Below are positions 22,401-37,400 of a stretch of 64,000 nucleotides of DNA, one piece after another. Below the pieces are notes generated by a model. It did not search any database. It had not been told where the DNA came from and was given only the letters and a program-made list of their open reading frames with translations. The stretch spans positions 22,601,466-22,665,465 of the forward strand of contig OX345636.1 in the NCBI GenBank assembly GCA_947044365.1. The letters are read 5' to 3'. The position numbers were made by a program, and so were the translations under genes. The stretch's first letter is position 1, and each line of letters opens with the position of its first letter. This DNA is from Petrosia ficiformis (lineage: Eukaryota; Porifera; Demospongiae; Haplosclerida; Petrosiidae).

Positions 22401-25400
22401 GGTGTTGCTTTTACTTCTGATGAAGCTTGTTGAGAACAGTATAATTGATGACATGACAAAGAATGAAGTAGATCGTCAGAAGGGGTATGAAGGAGCAGAT
22501 ACCATGATGGATCACGTAAAGATGAAGATTCAGCAAATTCCAGCCCTCTCTCAATCTATACTTCAAGTTATGAGAGAATTTGCTTTTTTTGAAGATATTG
22601 TTGAAAATATGAAACAGGAAAGAAGGGAACACCTGACAAATGAACCAGGTACAAATTTAATTATCATTTGAAGTTGTTACCACATGATTAATTGTTTACT
22701 TTATATTTAGGGTCGTCAGTACAGATGCCTGTCAGCGAGGAAGTTGACATCAACAACGTAGAATCCATTGCTGATAGTCTGCAGGAACAGTTTGAAGAAC
22801 TTATTGTTAATATCACAAAAGCAATTCATGGTGTCGATGTTACAAATTTAATAGCTCGTATTAATTGTTTCTTTAATCGCAAGAAAGAAAGCACGTTAGC
22901 AGTTGAGGATTACTTAATAAAGCTGGAGTCTTTTGAAAAACCTGAGAGTGTTCTTTACTACCTTGTTAGAAGTGAATTTATTGGGTGGTTGAATTATGAG
23001 CTCATCAAAGTATTTCAAAAAGTAGCGAATAATAAGCAGCTTGATGATGAAATCAATCAATATGAAGAAAGCCACCTACATTTCCTTCAAGTAAAATTCA
23101 GTGCTCTCATTCCACTATTCCAGAAACGTCCTGATCTTGCTCCGACCTTTCCTGTTGGCCTCCCAAAACTACAGATTCATTTGGATGCACCTTGGCAAGA
23201 TAAAACCATATACGAATGGAAAGAATTCCTCGAAAAGCGATTTACATGGCCACCTCATCTTATTATAAGAAAAATATCTAAGAAATGCATCATCCTCACC
23301 TATGCTATTCTCCCATTCTTCGTCTCTTCTGTTATCAGAGATCTAAGTGATCCACATGTGCTAACAGAGCTTGAGATTGAGGGCATTAAAGTACATTTCC
23401 TCTTCAATTTTGGCAGCCAAGATGTTGCATCACAAACAGTATCGAGGTCTGTGGAGAGCTTTGAGATATCAAAATCTCTTTCTACACAGCATACCAACTC
23501 AGACTGTGACAAAGAGGTGGGTACATATATTTAAATATCTGTGACTTTATGTACATTTATGCATATATCATTTTAGAGAGAGAAAATACATGTTGCATCA
23601 CAGACAGCATCAATGTCTATAGAGACTTCTGAGATATCAAGACTTCTCTTAACACAGCAGAAACATGATGTTGCATCACAAACAACTTCAATTCCCATAG
23701 AGACTGTAGAGGTATACTTTTATCTATGATTTTATGTACATATATACATACATGTATGCAGTGTTCTGCCCATACTGGTCGGCACTGGTCGGGAATAACC
23801 ACCTCTCAGATGAATTAACCACCTCTTAGATAAATTAACCACCTTTTAACTTACAATATATGTATTGCATGCATAATTGCTTAAATTGTTGTGATTATAT
23901 TGTATGATCCATAGGATGAAGAGATTGAATCGTTAAGTGATGACTCCTTGCAGAAGAAAAAGCAAGATGAAGCTACTGGTATGTAATATTATTATGTGTA
24001 TGATGTGAATTATGTCTGATGAAAAGTACATGTAGACAGAGCCTACATACCTCAAGGGTGCTATCTAGAGATTTTAAGGAAGCTAATCCATGTAGAAATA
24101 ATTGTACATGTACATGTATGTCACAAACATGTGTGTGCATTACTGTGATTAGACAGCCCCACCTCTCTACCTGGTGTATGACAACTGTTCTGCAAGCCAC
24201 ACATGTAGACACACTTTGGGAGTAGCACTAAAATTAACTGAAGGTTTGGAGGGGGAGACTGAGCTTTTTGGCAGAGAAGCTTCACTCCTCCAGTCGATGG
24301 AACCCTGACCTTCAAGACATAGATATCAATGATGAAGCACTGAAATTATCACTATAAGTAATACATGAGTTGTTTTTTTATGGCCATCCCTGCTACGATT
24401 GTTTCACACAGTGTTGAATTTACATAATTATGTTTATAATAACATGTTCTTGTGTCACATAACATGTTGTAAATGCATAAATTGTGTCATTCTGGCGTCT
24501 TAGTCAACTAACTTGTGTGGTGTGTAACATAATGCATTATAGAGCTGTACAGAAGAAAGCTGCTAGTTGATTACATAGAACTGGAACTAATAGAGTTAAA
24601 ATATTCTTTACGTTCTACAAGATCCTTTCAAGTAAAAAGAATGAATAAGGGGGCTTTTTATTTCAAGATTGGGAAAGTCAGCCATGATTACTCAATGATG
24701 ACTGCACAAAGTAATCATATTAATACACTTTTTGTGGCCATCTCTATAATTACTTTCCCACGGGTTTGAACTATATATATATATATAATATATAATTACA
24801 TGTTTGGTCACTTGCGTGAGTATGCGTTGTATGTGTAGTCAAGGAAGTAGCGTCATTTTGGGGGGGGGGGGGGGGGCTCGAGCACTCTGTCAATTAATGG
24901 ACGTGGCGGGTAAAATAATGGATGCTCGAACTCTACAGTTCAGCAGAAACAAAGCTGCTTGTAGCTAATTAGCTTACGTAAAAACTGGAACTAATAGCTA
25001 GCTAATCTGCCTGAAATATATTTCTAAAGTTCTACAAGGTGTATTAAAAGTAAGGAGAGTAGATAATCAAAATAATGTAGTCTCGTCCCCAGACTCTACC
25101 CCTTTCTGAGATCAGACGTCACGGCTGGGAGGGAGTCTAGTCTATCAAGTGAACATTTTTGTCCCAGCTCTGGATGTTTGTAGGAAAATTAGACCACATG
25201 GATATGCACTGCTAGTCTGCTGTTGTTACTCTTTCATCTTTTAAACTCTTTTTAGACAACATATGATGCTCTGGAAGATTTCAACAACGGTCATACATTT
25301 TGAGGAATGGACAGATTTCCCAATTCTGGTCTGTAGGCAACAAAGTGCATCATTTCAGTGAAAAGTTATAGCCACTGCTTCTTTCTGACTCGTGTTGAAA

Positions 25401-28400
25401 GTAAACACTTTTTTTTTCCAAAGTTATGTATCATTTGTTCATTAGCTATCTTATTTTTAAACACAGATAGTAAAATAAATAATATAAAATTAAAAGTAGT
25501 AATAACAATATTCACAGTTTTACATGTACTCTAATTTTCATACCAACACCTGTGACAAAATTCCAGAACTGGGACAAAAATGTTTGCTCGATAGCCCAGA
25601 CTCCCTCCCCGCCATCTGATCTCAAAAAAAGGGTGGAGTCTGGGGACGAGACTAGGCATGATAAAGTCAGCCATTAAAGCTGAATGCTGGACACCACTAA
25701 GCAATCATAGGGATACCTTTTTCTCTATATATCTTGTTTTCTGGAACATGTTTTAATTTAGTAGTACAGATTATGAATATATATACTCATACCCATAACA
25801 TGTATTTTATGAAGTGTCACAACAGCATAGTAATTAAAAGAAGTTATGGTGAGTTTTGACACTTTATAGCAATACATATTAGCAAACAGTACACACACAT
25901 ATACAATTGTGTAGATTACTCAATTGGTAAAATCATTGACAGACATATACAATAAGTATTGTTAGTTTTTTCCTGTATCCTCTCATACTTGAACAAAAGT
26001 TAGTCTTCATTTCACATTTTCTTCAGTTCCTGTGGAGTCTAGAAATTATGAAACACTGTTGAAACTCAACAGAGTAATGGCAATGGAATTGGATGATCTG
26101 AGAGCCAAGAACAATGCAGGTATGTATGATGAACAGTTGGGACTAAACATTTAGAGGATAATAATCATACATGTATGATACATGTGTTTATATAATTGTA
26201 TGTAAACTTAAAACTTACCCAGATATAACATGTTGCTAACATGTATTTTAGAAAGGTATATATTTTCTGTAATCTGCAATCTGTATATTGCAATGCTTGA
26301 ACTGAAAGTCCACAGAATGCCTGAAAATCTACAAATTGGCACACAGTCTGCAGATTGTGTAACACTACTATGCAAACAGTTGAGCTACAATTATGACCAC
26401 CAATCCCTCTCTTAGATTATATTGCTAACTCGTAAGGTAGATAAAAGGAATATGAAGTTTATATTGAACAAGTAAATAATTTATTCCACAGTTATAAACC
26501 TTTCCAATCTGTTCACTGCATTTTAAAGCACCAATATGGACTTTTTTCTGTGACAGTTACTTCGTCAGTAATGTCATTATTATTTTACATTATATTTGAT
26601 GAATAGTACATGAATTTTAAATTACATTTACTTTTCAGCAATTCAGAAATTACAAAGAACAGTACAATCAGCGGAGAAGAGGTTTCAGGAAACAAAAAAT
26701 TCAGCAGAAGTGGCCCAGAAGAAGTTGCTGCCATTAAGATTACATCTTGAACAAAGAGATGAACAGATTAGAGAGTTGAAAAAGGAACTGGAAAAGAAAC
26801 AGGAAAAAGGTGATATAATTATAATTGTGATAATTCCTACAAGGACATTATGTACATGTACTATAATAAATCATTTGTTTGTTTGTTGAAATATCACAAT
26901 GATTCTAGCACCATTCCAGTCGCATTTATAGTAAAATTCTGGTCTTAAAGTATCGAGATGATATCTTCAGATACCATGAAAGAAGACAGTCTCAACGACT
27001 ACAAAGATTTAGTCTCGAATTGGATGCCATTTTCCTAAGTGGAATTTAATTACGCATGCGCATTTGTATAATCAGAACATGGAGGTGGAAGTGTTGGAAT
27101 CATAAGCATAGTAATAACGTTTGTGAGCAAATACATTCTTATAATAATGAATATAATAATTATAACCATTGTATAAGAATATTATAATTTATACTATGAT
27201 AAGTATTGGAATACTGAATGGTTAACACAATAACAGACACTAGGACTGCAGACAGTTCTGTAAGTGAAATAGAGAATAGACATCATCTGTAAGTAAACAA
27301 GAATGCATAAAAAAGTGATATATACAAAAGGCTGACCTTCATTGATGAACAAATTTTAATGAATATAATTATGTATGATTCATGATGATTTATTTATGTA
27401 ATCTACAAAAAAATATTCACGCCATTCAGAAATAAAAACAATGGAAACAAGAATAATAAAACACATTGTTAATAAAAGTGAAAGAAGATGTAGGGATGTC
27501 AAAAGCCAAAAAGCATGCAAACAAGGTTGGGAAGCTAACATAGGATCCAAAATTAAACAAACCACTTCCATATAACCCTACATAAGTACAGCTCTTTGTA
27601 TTTGTTTTATAGCGGTGTAAGTACTTATGTAGGGTTATATGGAAGTGGTTTGTTTAATTTTGGATCCTATGTTAGCTTCCCAACCTTGTTTGCATGCTTT
27701 TTGGGTTTTGACATCCCTACATCTTCTTTCACTTTTAAAAATGTTTTTTATTATTCTTTATTATTATTATTGTTATTGTTATTATTTTCCAGACAAATCA
27801 TTTTTTGTTTGTTCAACTATCACACTGATTTTAGCACTATTCCAATCGCATTCATAGTAAAATTCTGGTCTATAATTACCGAGATGATGTCTTCAGATAC
27901 GGTAGAAAACAAAAAAAGTTCACGTTCTGTCTTTGTACTACGACCGTACTACGGAACGATAAACGGTAAAAACATTGTATAAACGCCATCTAAACGCTAT
28001 GTTGAGAGTGCATTCAATAAAAACGGAACGATGAAAATCGGAACGGTCAACACCCTATTTACGGTACCCACTTGACAGCACATGGAGGAAGAACGAGAGA
28101 GAATGGCAATGAGAGCAGAAATGAAAGAGGCTCAGAAAATTTAGCTATTAAGATGATTATTAAGACAGCATGAAGAAGATGTTTATTTATTTTAATGGAG
28201 CCCAAAAATCGAAGCTACATGCCTAACAAAAGCGATAAAGAGACACTAATTGTGGGCATTGCCACTGACTAGTACACTTTCAAACACTCGCCTTCTGCTT
28301 TCCTGTAGCTAACGAAGCATAGGTGTGGGTGTTGCCCGTGGAAGTACTGGATTTTCAAGCGCTCGTCTTACTCTCTTCCTGGTGATAACGAAGCATAAAT

Positions 28401-31400
28401 TTAACATTTAATGGCTTACTTAACAACTCTTCTTTCCAGCAAAGTAAGTTAGAATCTTGAGTCTTATAAAATGTGAGAGTTACAACTCTTATAATTACAA
28501 CTATGCACTCGCAATTACGTCAAAGTAAAAGACGTAGCTAGAGTGTACCGTCGAAACGTAGTTTATACGCTAAAATTAGGATCGTAGAAACATCGTTTAC
28601 ACGCTACATAGTTAAAATGGTACGTATTAACTACAGAACGGAGCGTTTCGTACTACAGTCATAGAACAAAGACAGAACATGAACTTTTTTTTGTTTTCTA
28701 CTGTACTATGAAAGAAGACAATCTCAATGACTCCAAAGATTTGATCTCAAATTGGACCCCATTTTCATAAGTGTATTTATTAATCGAGCCACATGGAATT
28801 TAATTGCACATGTACATTGTATCCTCAGAACATGGAACCTGTAAAGGGGAAAATGTGTTGCATTAGAATCATAAGCATAGCAATAAAATTTGTGAGTAAA
28901 TACATTCTTATAATAGTGAATACAGTAATTATTAACATTAAACCCATTGTATAATAATAATTATTATGATACTATGATAAGCATTGGAATACTGAATGGT
29001 TGACATGGTGACTTCTTGTAGGACTGCAAACACTGTAAGTGAAATAGAGAATAGACATCATCTGTATAAGAATGATAACCAATAATTGATTATATACAAA
29101 AGACTAACCTTCATTGATGAACAAACTTTAATGCATTTATGATTGTATGATTTCATATGATATATAGCTTACACAAGTATTTACAAAAAAATATTCACAT
29201 CATTCAGACAAAAAACAATGGAAACAAGAAACATTCTCAATAAAAATGAAAGAAGATGTAAGGATGTCAAAACCCAAAAAGCATGTGAACAAGGTTGGAA
29301 GGCTAACATAGGACCTAAAATAACCAAACCACTTGCATATAACCCTACATAAGTATTTACATCACTATAAAGCAAAATACAAAGAGCTGTACTACAAAAA
29401 GTAGTGTCAGTCCTGTGTCAACTATTCAGTATAATATAATATTATCATACAATGGTTAGTAATTATTATATTCATCTTTATATGAATGTATTTGCTCATA
29501 CTATGCTTGTGATTCCAATGCTTTCTCTTTTCAGCTTCAATGTTCTCATTGTTCTGAGTATACAAATGCGCATTTGTAATTAAATTGCATGTGGCTCAAT
29601 TAATGAATACATCCAATTAGAGAAATCGAGTAGAACACACATCGAGGTGGATTTTGATTTTTTTGTCTTCTTATAAAGCAAATGCATTCCCTTATTAGTG
29701 CTTCAGAAGCTCTTAGAGAGATTAGTCTTGCTTTCGAACTTCGAACTGGTAGGTGGATTCGTAGATCTCTGGGAACAATCCTATGATCCCTGCACTTCAG
29801 GAGAAATGTTAGGTGTTTCTTGAACCTGGATAATTTCTTTAGATTGTTGCATAGCTTGTAGGCTAACTGGACAGTGGCTCACTCTGAGCTGTTAGTAATG
29901 TCTAAAGGTTTGTACCCTGTGTACCCTGCTAACAAGATTGAGTCCCTGTTAAATATAAGGAGAAAACAGGCACCACCCACGGAGAACAACCAACCAAAGA
30001 AAATAAGAAAACTTTAGTACTACCATACATACCTGGCCTTAATGAAAATATATCTACCCCGTTGCAAAAACTTAGATGTAAGAATCACCTTCTCTTCTAA
30101 AGGAACATTGCGAACATCGCTATCACATTTTAAGATCCCCACCCCTCCCATGGAGAAGGTTGGAGTTGTCTACAGTATCCCTTGTGAGTGTAGAAGAACT
30201 TATTTTGGAGAAACAGGATGCTTTCTGAAGACCAGATTATTCGAACATAAAAGAGCAATTAAAATAGGAGACCAAAGAAACACCATCTCTGTCCATGTTC
30301 AGGAGACCGGACACAGAATGTTATGTTACAATAGTGTCATCCTCCTAACAGAAGAAAACCTTCAACGGAGGAGGTTAAGGGAATCCATCCTCATCAGAAC
30401 CATTCCTATTTGTCTCAACACAGATCCTGGTGTCTACCTTAGTTGGGCAGCCATTTTATCAAACCACTCCTCTTTCCATAGTAACCACACCCACCCAATT
30501 CAAACGCATACGCAAACTGTCATTCGCTGATAGTACTGTTTGCTCTCATCGGGTACCGTTTGTCTCTTTTGGAACTGTCTATGTACTTATACATTTCTTT
30601 ATGGAACTATTAGATACCTATCATGTATGTCTGTTTCTGTTTAGGAACAGTTTTGCCATCTCATAATACATTTTGGAACGATTTAGATACCTTTCATGCA
30701 TGTCTCTATTTATTTGAAACAGTTTAGAAGATTGTTTACAACATTTTTATGTTTCCTGACACCTTTCATGTATGTTTGAGTTTTTATATAAACCTGTGTA
30801 TTTCATTTTTCTTTTCATTACTGACGAAGGCTTTTGAGCCAAAACGTCTAATTGTTATTAATATTCTTAATAATAATAAAAAAACTACTATGATGTCAAT
30901 GCTTAACTAATCCTCGTTGAAATCAACATCAACATGATAAACAAACTCTTAGACATTACTTGATTAGGTATGCAATATTTTAGTAATGCATATTTTTTAA
31001 ATAAATTGCGAAAATTGCCAAAATATTGAAATCACAATGAGATACTAAATGTGCAGTTGCCAATAGTTGATAGAGGAAACATTCCTTTATCCAAATAGAC
31101 TTTTTAACAGCCTTCATCAGACATGCATATCAATGTGTACAAACACATACAGAGATACAGTATTACATACCACCATCATTTTCACAAACTTCCAATACTA
31201 TTTTCCTTACACAATAACTGGCATCATCTCCAACAGTGGTGTAATAAAATAGGTAATTCTGATTCATAACAGTAAACACACATCTGTTAGCAGCGAAATC
31301 ATTCTAACTATGCTTTCCACTCCAACTATGTTTTCCACATTCTGTAGTAGCTTTATATTTTCTGGAACATCACTTTTATGGAGTTCACACTCAGTTTCAG

Positions 31401-34400
31401 TATATCGAGTAACCATTCAAAAGGTCATCTCTACACATGAGATGTGAACACTTGGTTGGAGGAAGGTCATGTGATCAAGTAAAATACACTTTGCAGTCTT
31501 GCTTGTTTTAATGATGCTGCACTTGGGTGATACAATAAATTTCTCGTGTGCTTGCCTTGGGATCGTACATTAAGTCATCTCGACCTTTATTGAACATCCT
31601 ATAGCTCACAGCAAGTATTAAAACAGTAAAAGATGGTTTAACTATTACTTGCACAGTGATTTTTAAAACTGTTTTCCTTATGATATTATATGTCTCTCCC
31701 TATCCAAAGATCTCCTGAACTATCTTTCTACTACTGTCTCCAAAACTCTTCTCTCTCTTTGTCTAATTCTTATGCTGATTATCATTTATCTCTTCACCAT
31801 TATAATGGTAAAATGTCAAATTTGCTGTCAATGCCTTCTTTTATTACGTCACATCAATGCATGCATGTCAACGCCTAATTTCCTGGGTCTTTGTTGCGGG
31901 TGAATTTGACAGACAACAGTATTATTATATAGATTGTGTTTTATTATAGTTTTGCTATATTAATTAGCTTTTACTTGCAGAGTTCAGTTTGAAAAGAAAG
32001 TATAAACTACAGTTGGATCTTAACAAAGGAATGGCACAAGAATTGAGTACTCTGAGGTTCCAGGAACAAGGATCAAGTATGATAAACTCTTCATATTTAG
32101 CTGTTAGAGCGTATATCATACATGTATCAATAATTATAATTATGAAATTATTCAGTAACATAGCTTAAAACTATGTATTTTAACACAAATGTGTTGATAA
32201 GCATTCCTACATCATTAATGAGGAGTTTTGTATATAATTATAATTATACAAGTATGTATATCTATTTATATATCAGAGTGGCTATACTTTATAATATTAT
32301 ACATTTTAAAATGAGGAATGAATTTGTAATTATGTGATAGTTATGTGTTATGTAGTCAGGTTACTGTATTATTATGATGTAATATCATGCAACTACAAAT
32401 GTAAAAAATCATACATCATAATTTTATAACTAAAGCATATTTATTTTTCAGCCATAGAAAAATCACAGAAAACATCACAATTAGATGATGAGAGGTCACA
32501 GGAAGCAAGTGATAATGACACCAAACAAAAAGATGAAGGAGTGAAACCAAAAATTAAAGAACAAGAAACAAGTAAGAAGTTTATATAATTATTGTGTATT
32601 ATGTTATTTTATCATTGTTCCAATATTTCATACAGAGTAGTGAGTTGTTAGACAACTACTGTGTCACTATCTAATTTTTTAGATATCAAAGCTAGTCTCG
32701 TCCCAGACTGCACCCCTTTTTGAAATCGGAAAGGGGGAAGGAGTCTGATCTATCAAGCAAACCAAAGCTGAAATTTTGTCACAGGTGTTGCTATAAAAAT
32801 TAGACCACATGTAAAACTGTGATTATCGTTTTTACTCCTTTTAATTTTACATATTATTTATTGTACTATCTATGTTTAAATCAAAGATAGCTAATAAACA
32901 AGTGATACATAACTTTATTAAAGGATATGTTAACTTTGTTAGTGAGTCAGAATGAAGCAGTGGCTATAACCTTTCACAGGAATGATGCACTTAGTTGTCT
33001 ACAGACCAGATTTGGTAAGTTTGTCTATTTTCCAAATTTATGACTGTTGTTGAACTCTTTCAGGAGCGTGTAGCCTAAGAAGAGTTTAAAAGACTTATGA
33101 GTGACAATAGTAGTGCAGTGCACTTTTTTCGCCAGCTGATATTCACTGTTTACATGTGATCTAATTTTCATACCAACACCTGCGACAAAATTCCAGCTCT
33201 TGGACAAAAATGTTTGCTGAAAAGACCAGACTCCCTCCCCACCATCCGATCTCAAAAAGGGGTGGAGTCTGGGGAGGAAACTATATCAAAGCCTTAATAA
33301 CTAGTCTGACAAGTTGATTATTAGTTAAACCTAGAGCTGTTAATAGCATTTCTTGCAAGTCAACATGATTCATAATGAAAGTACCTATATGTCCAGCAGG
33401 AAGGGGTTACTGTGGTTGATTATTTATTGTCTGTATTCATTATTATAATAATAGAGTAGTCACATATACCAATGACTATTAGTTGATCAAAGCAAACTTC
33501 TAGTCATTTAGTATCATTTGATATCACATAGTGGGTATAAGCTGTCATTTATATACTAAACTGTTTGTTCATAAATTTCAAAACAATTAGAAAAGTGTTT
33601 GCAGTTCTCACTATTATATTATGTGTTATACGTATTCAAGATATTACATGAATTAATTATATAACACATAATAATTATTATATGGCGTCTCGATGTTGCA
33701 AATGTATGAGCTCTGGGGTTTGTATAGCCTGTTCCTGTGTTCACCAGCATAGAGTTTGTTCGAATTGCTATCCATCAAGGGTTGGCTGTTGTCGGAATTT
33801 ATCTCACCATTCTACTACTTCTCAAGGCTCATCTCGCTCGTCGGATGGTGATGATGATTCTAAGGATCATGTGTCACTATTGCCCTCTGTTCTCAACCTT
33901 CCCCTGTCCTCACAATGCAGCCTGTTACCACTCTTTCTTCACCTCAATCTGCTTTGGTTGTTGAATTGCCATCGTTTCTCTCGTTATGTGGCTCACACTT
34001 TCATTGAAATAATCTTGCAGGTGATGAATGTGTGTAATTAATTAGTCGATGTTACTCAAAAGTTCATTGGATTCCTATTTATGGGTAAGATTCCTTATGA
34101 AAAGCAAGGTAGACTTTTTATAAATGAGTTAACTTGTCTCTTCCATCTCTACTCTGAGGATTCATCCATGGAGTGTATTACCTTGAAGGCTGCATTTGTA
34201 TTTCCATTGTTAGTTCTGCAAAAACCCTACCTTGGATCTGAAGTTAAGGAACATGTCACTGCTCTTGAGTGTCGAATGAATTTATGGCAAGATGGTTTAT
34301 TTGTTGACTTATTAAATGAAGGAAACACAATCCAGAAGATGTTTCGGAGCAGGTGTTGTTCTATGAAAAAAATCTGATCTTCTAAGTATGTTTTCATGTT

Positions 34401-37400
34401 CTATGTTTGAAGGGAAAGTCAAAGCTACTCTACGTGTTCTGAATGAGTCTGGCTCCAAGACGGCTCAGCCTCTCTCTCTTTCCTCACCATTCCCTGCGAC
34501 TGATCCGTCCTTGGGTACAGTTCAAGATGCTTTATTTAAAAGACACTCTGATTCTGCGCCTGTCTCTCTTGCTCATTGCTTATTGACTGAGACACCACCT
34601 TTGATCATGAACCACATTCTGTCAACTCTGATCAGATTGATGGTGTTCTGATTAGAAGAACGATTAAGTGGAAAGATGGTGCCACTGGCCCATCAGGTTT
34701 GGATGTATTGAGTTGGAAAAAAATGTGTTTGTCCTTTGGTAGAGTGTCTGAAGACCTGTGTGAGTCAGTTGTGAGTATTGCGAGGAAATTGTGTAGAAAT
34801 TATGTGCATCCAATTGGGATTGAAGTACTAATGGTGAGTAGACTGATAGTGTTATGTAAAGACCCAGTTATCCAATTTCAGAGTTGGATTGCAGATTTAA
34901 ATTTGTTGTCTGATATTGCTGAATCTCAACCACAGGCCACCTATCCTGCATTTGTACATGGAGTTTATAGTAGATCCTATTTCTTCAGATCTTGTTCTGT
35001 CCCTGTTGATCATCTTAATTGTCTAGAGGGGAAAATTAGCTACAGGTTTATTACAACATTATTAAGTTCCATCAATGATCTGGAGAGAGATTGGCTGGCC
35101 CTTCCAAACCGCTTTTGGGGGATGGGTCTAATCTATCCTACTCAGTATTCAAGTAGTCAGTATCAGGCCTCCTTAGCAATTACTCAACGTCTTGTTGATT
35201 GTCTATTGAAACGAGAGAAAGAGCTCCCATTTGAAGTAATGAAGAAGATTATTGATGAGTATTCGAGTAAGAGAGCACAAGAAAAGAAGCTGAGAGCTTT
35301 ATCTCTGAGAGAGAGACTGGATAGTGACCATCATTAGCTAATGGATGTTGCAAGTGGGCATGGTGCATTTGTTTGGTTGTCTAAATTACCTTCGAGGTGA
35401 TTTAGTTTAAAATTTCTCAATGCTTTGTATTAATTATAATAGTTAATTGAAGTGTAAGCAATTGCTTTAAAACAATGTATACTATGTATTTAATATTTAA
35501 ATGTTATGTCTTATCTATCTGTGCTTGTGTGTACTGGACATGTATTAATTCAATGATTTAATCATGTGGTCATGTGACTGAGTTGTGACATTCTAGTTGG
35601 TTAAAGGTCATGTGATAAGTTCTAATAAACATTAAATTCTCAATGTCAATGATCAAACATTAAAAAAATTAATACTCACTAAATAATTATAATTATTTCT
35701 ACAGTTTTCGATGATTCCAAGAGAAAAGCAGAACAGGAGAAACTGGTATGTGTAATAATATTATTGTGATTTGTATTGTAATGAAATATAATATATACTT
35801 AACTATAGGATAATGAACTCTATGATGCAGTTCAGAGGAATAATATTAGTGATGTTGAAAAATTACTTAAAAACAATGCTCATCCAAACAGTCATCACTC
35901 GTTTCAGGTAACACTTATAATTGTGTTTATAATTATTATGCATTAATTATTATAAATTATAATTTACATATTAACATTAAAATTATTATGCAATAACTAT
36001 TAAAATATTAATACACAAGTGTATAATAATATCAATACAAAGTTAGTTTATATTATATTTTATTACTTATAACAGGAGACATGTTTACATTGTGCTGTTC
36101 AGCAAGGGAATATTGAGATACTTAATCTCTTGATATCATATGGTGGTGATGTCAATATAAGGGATTTGGTAAGTATATTATACTAATGAAATATAATCAT
36201 AATAACATGATACACAATTGTGTATACATAATAATATATTATCAATATAACTATAATAATAATTATTATTATTATAATATAACATCAACAAACATGTTAA
36301 TAGTTTAAAATACAATTTCCATCCACTCACCATTATAAATATTATTAACAAAAGATATAATTTCAACAAGTAGAACAGTTTTATAATTAGACACATGATT
36401 TGAACTAAAGTACAAATTTCTCCTGTACTTATTTCTACTAATGATATTTCATATTATGTAGTGAGTGGGGAAAGTAGATGAATTCAACACTGTTATTAAA
36501 CAATAAGTATTATATTCATAATTTATCACTCAATACAACATGTGAAGAAGTATTTATAATTTATATTAATATTAGTAGTAATAAATTACACAGTTACTTT
36601 TACTTCTTGTAGTATGGAGACGCTCCCTTACATAAAGCTTCTAGCAGCAGTAGTAATGTTGATATTGTTAATATACTACTAGGACATGGTGGAGCAGTTC
36701 ATACAGTGAATGAGGTAAACAAATGATTATTGCATATAATTACATGTTCATATGACATATCTATAACATAATTATGTTGTTATAATGATTAATTACTGTT
36801 TCGGTCAAGTTGCCATTAGTCAGTAAAGATATGACTATTGTGTTTGTCTCATAATGACTATTAATATCTACAACAATACATTATAATTATATCTCATCAT
36901 TATAATTACAATGACATGTATAAGAATAGTGATATGATAAATTCATAATTTCCTTTAGCAAATGTAAATGAAACATAATTAGTTTTGATTACAACAAGAT
37001 ATATGAAGAAACATTATCCTTATGATTACTATCAAATTATTATTGAAACGATTCTTCATTTGTTTGCAAACCAGTGTTTCTCTTCATATCTTTTAAAAGA
37101 AACTCTGTTGATCTGTCCTCAAGTGAATGATAGTACATTTTAAATAATTAAATGGAAATTCAACCCACAAACATTTATTTATGCAGATGACCCTGTGATC
37201 CATAACAAACAATAATATGTGACCTTCTAAATATATTTGTTATTGAAAATGAAGAATGATTTATTATATATATTATTACAGTATGGACAGACACCTCTTG
37301 ACAGTGCTAAAGGAGATGAGGTAGTCCAGGCTCTTAAAAAACAACAAATGAAGGTACATAGCACCAATAATAATGACTGTATAGTTTATGATAGTTTTGA

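Larger units (their letters stand above)
23979..26026. other. Intron 9 (2 kb), filled by nested MITEs
   Basis: Holds two adjacent copies of the ATCCCTATRATTGCTT family (24374-24722, 24730-25720). The second is itself split by a TAGTCT MITE (25078-25654). A G run at 24857-24877 and a TA tract at about 24772-24790 lie within the second copy. Confidence 0.6.

Noticed and set aside
27240..27290. Exon-like segment GACTGCAGACAG with splice-like borders
   Set aside because: It occurs in two copies (also about 29018-29060) within the repeat cluster and would break the phase between exons 11 and 12.
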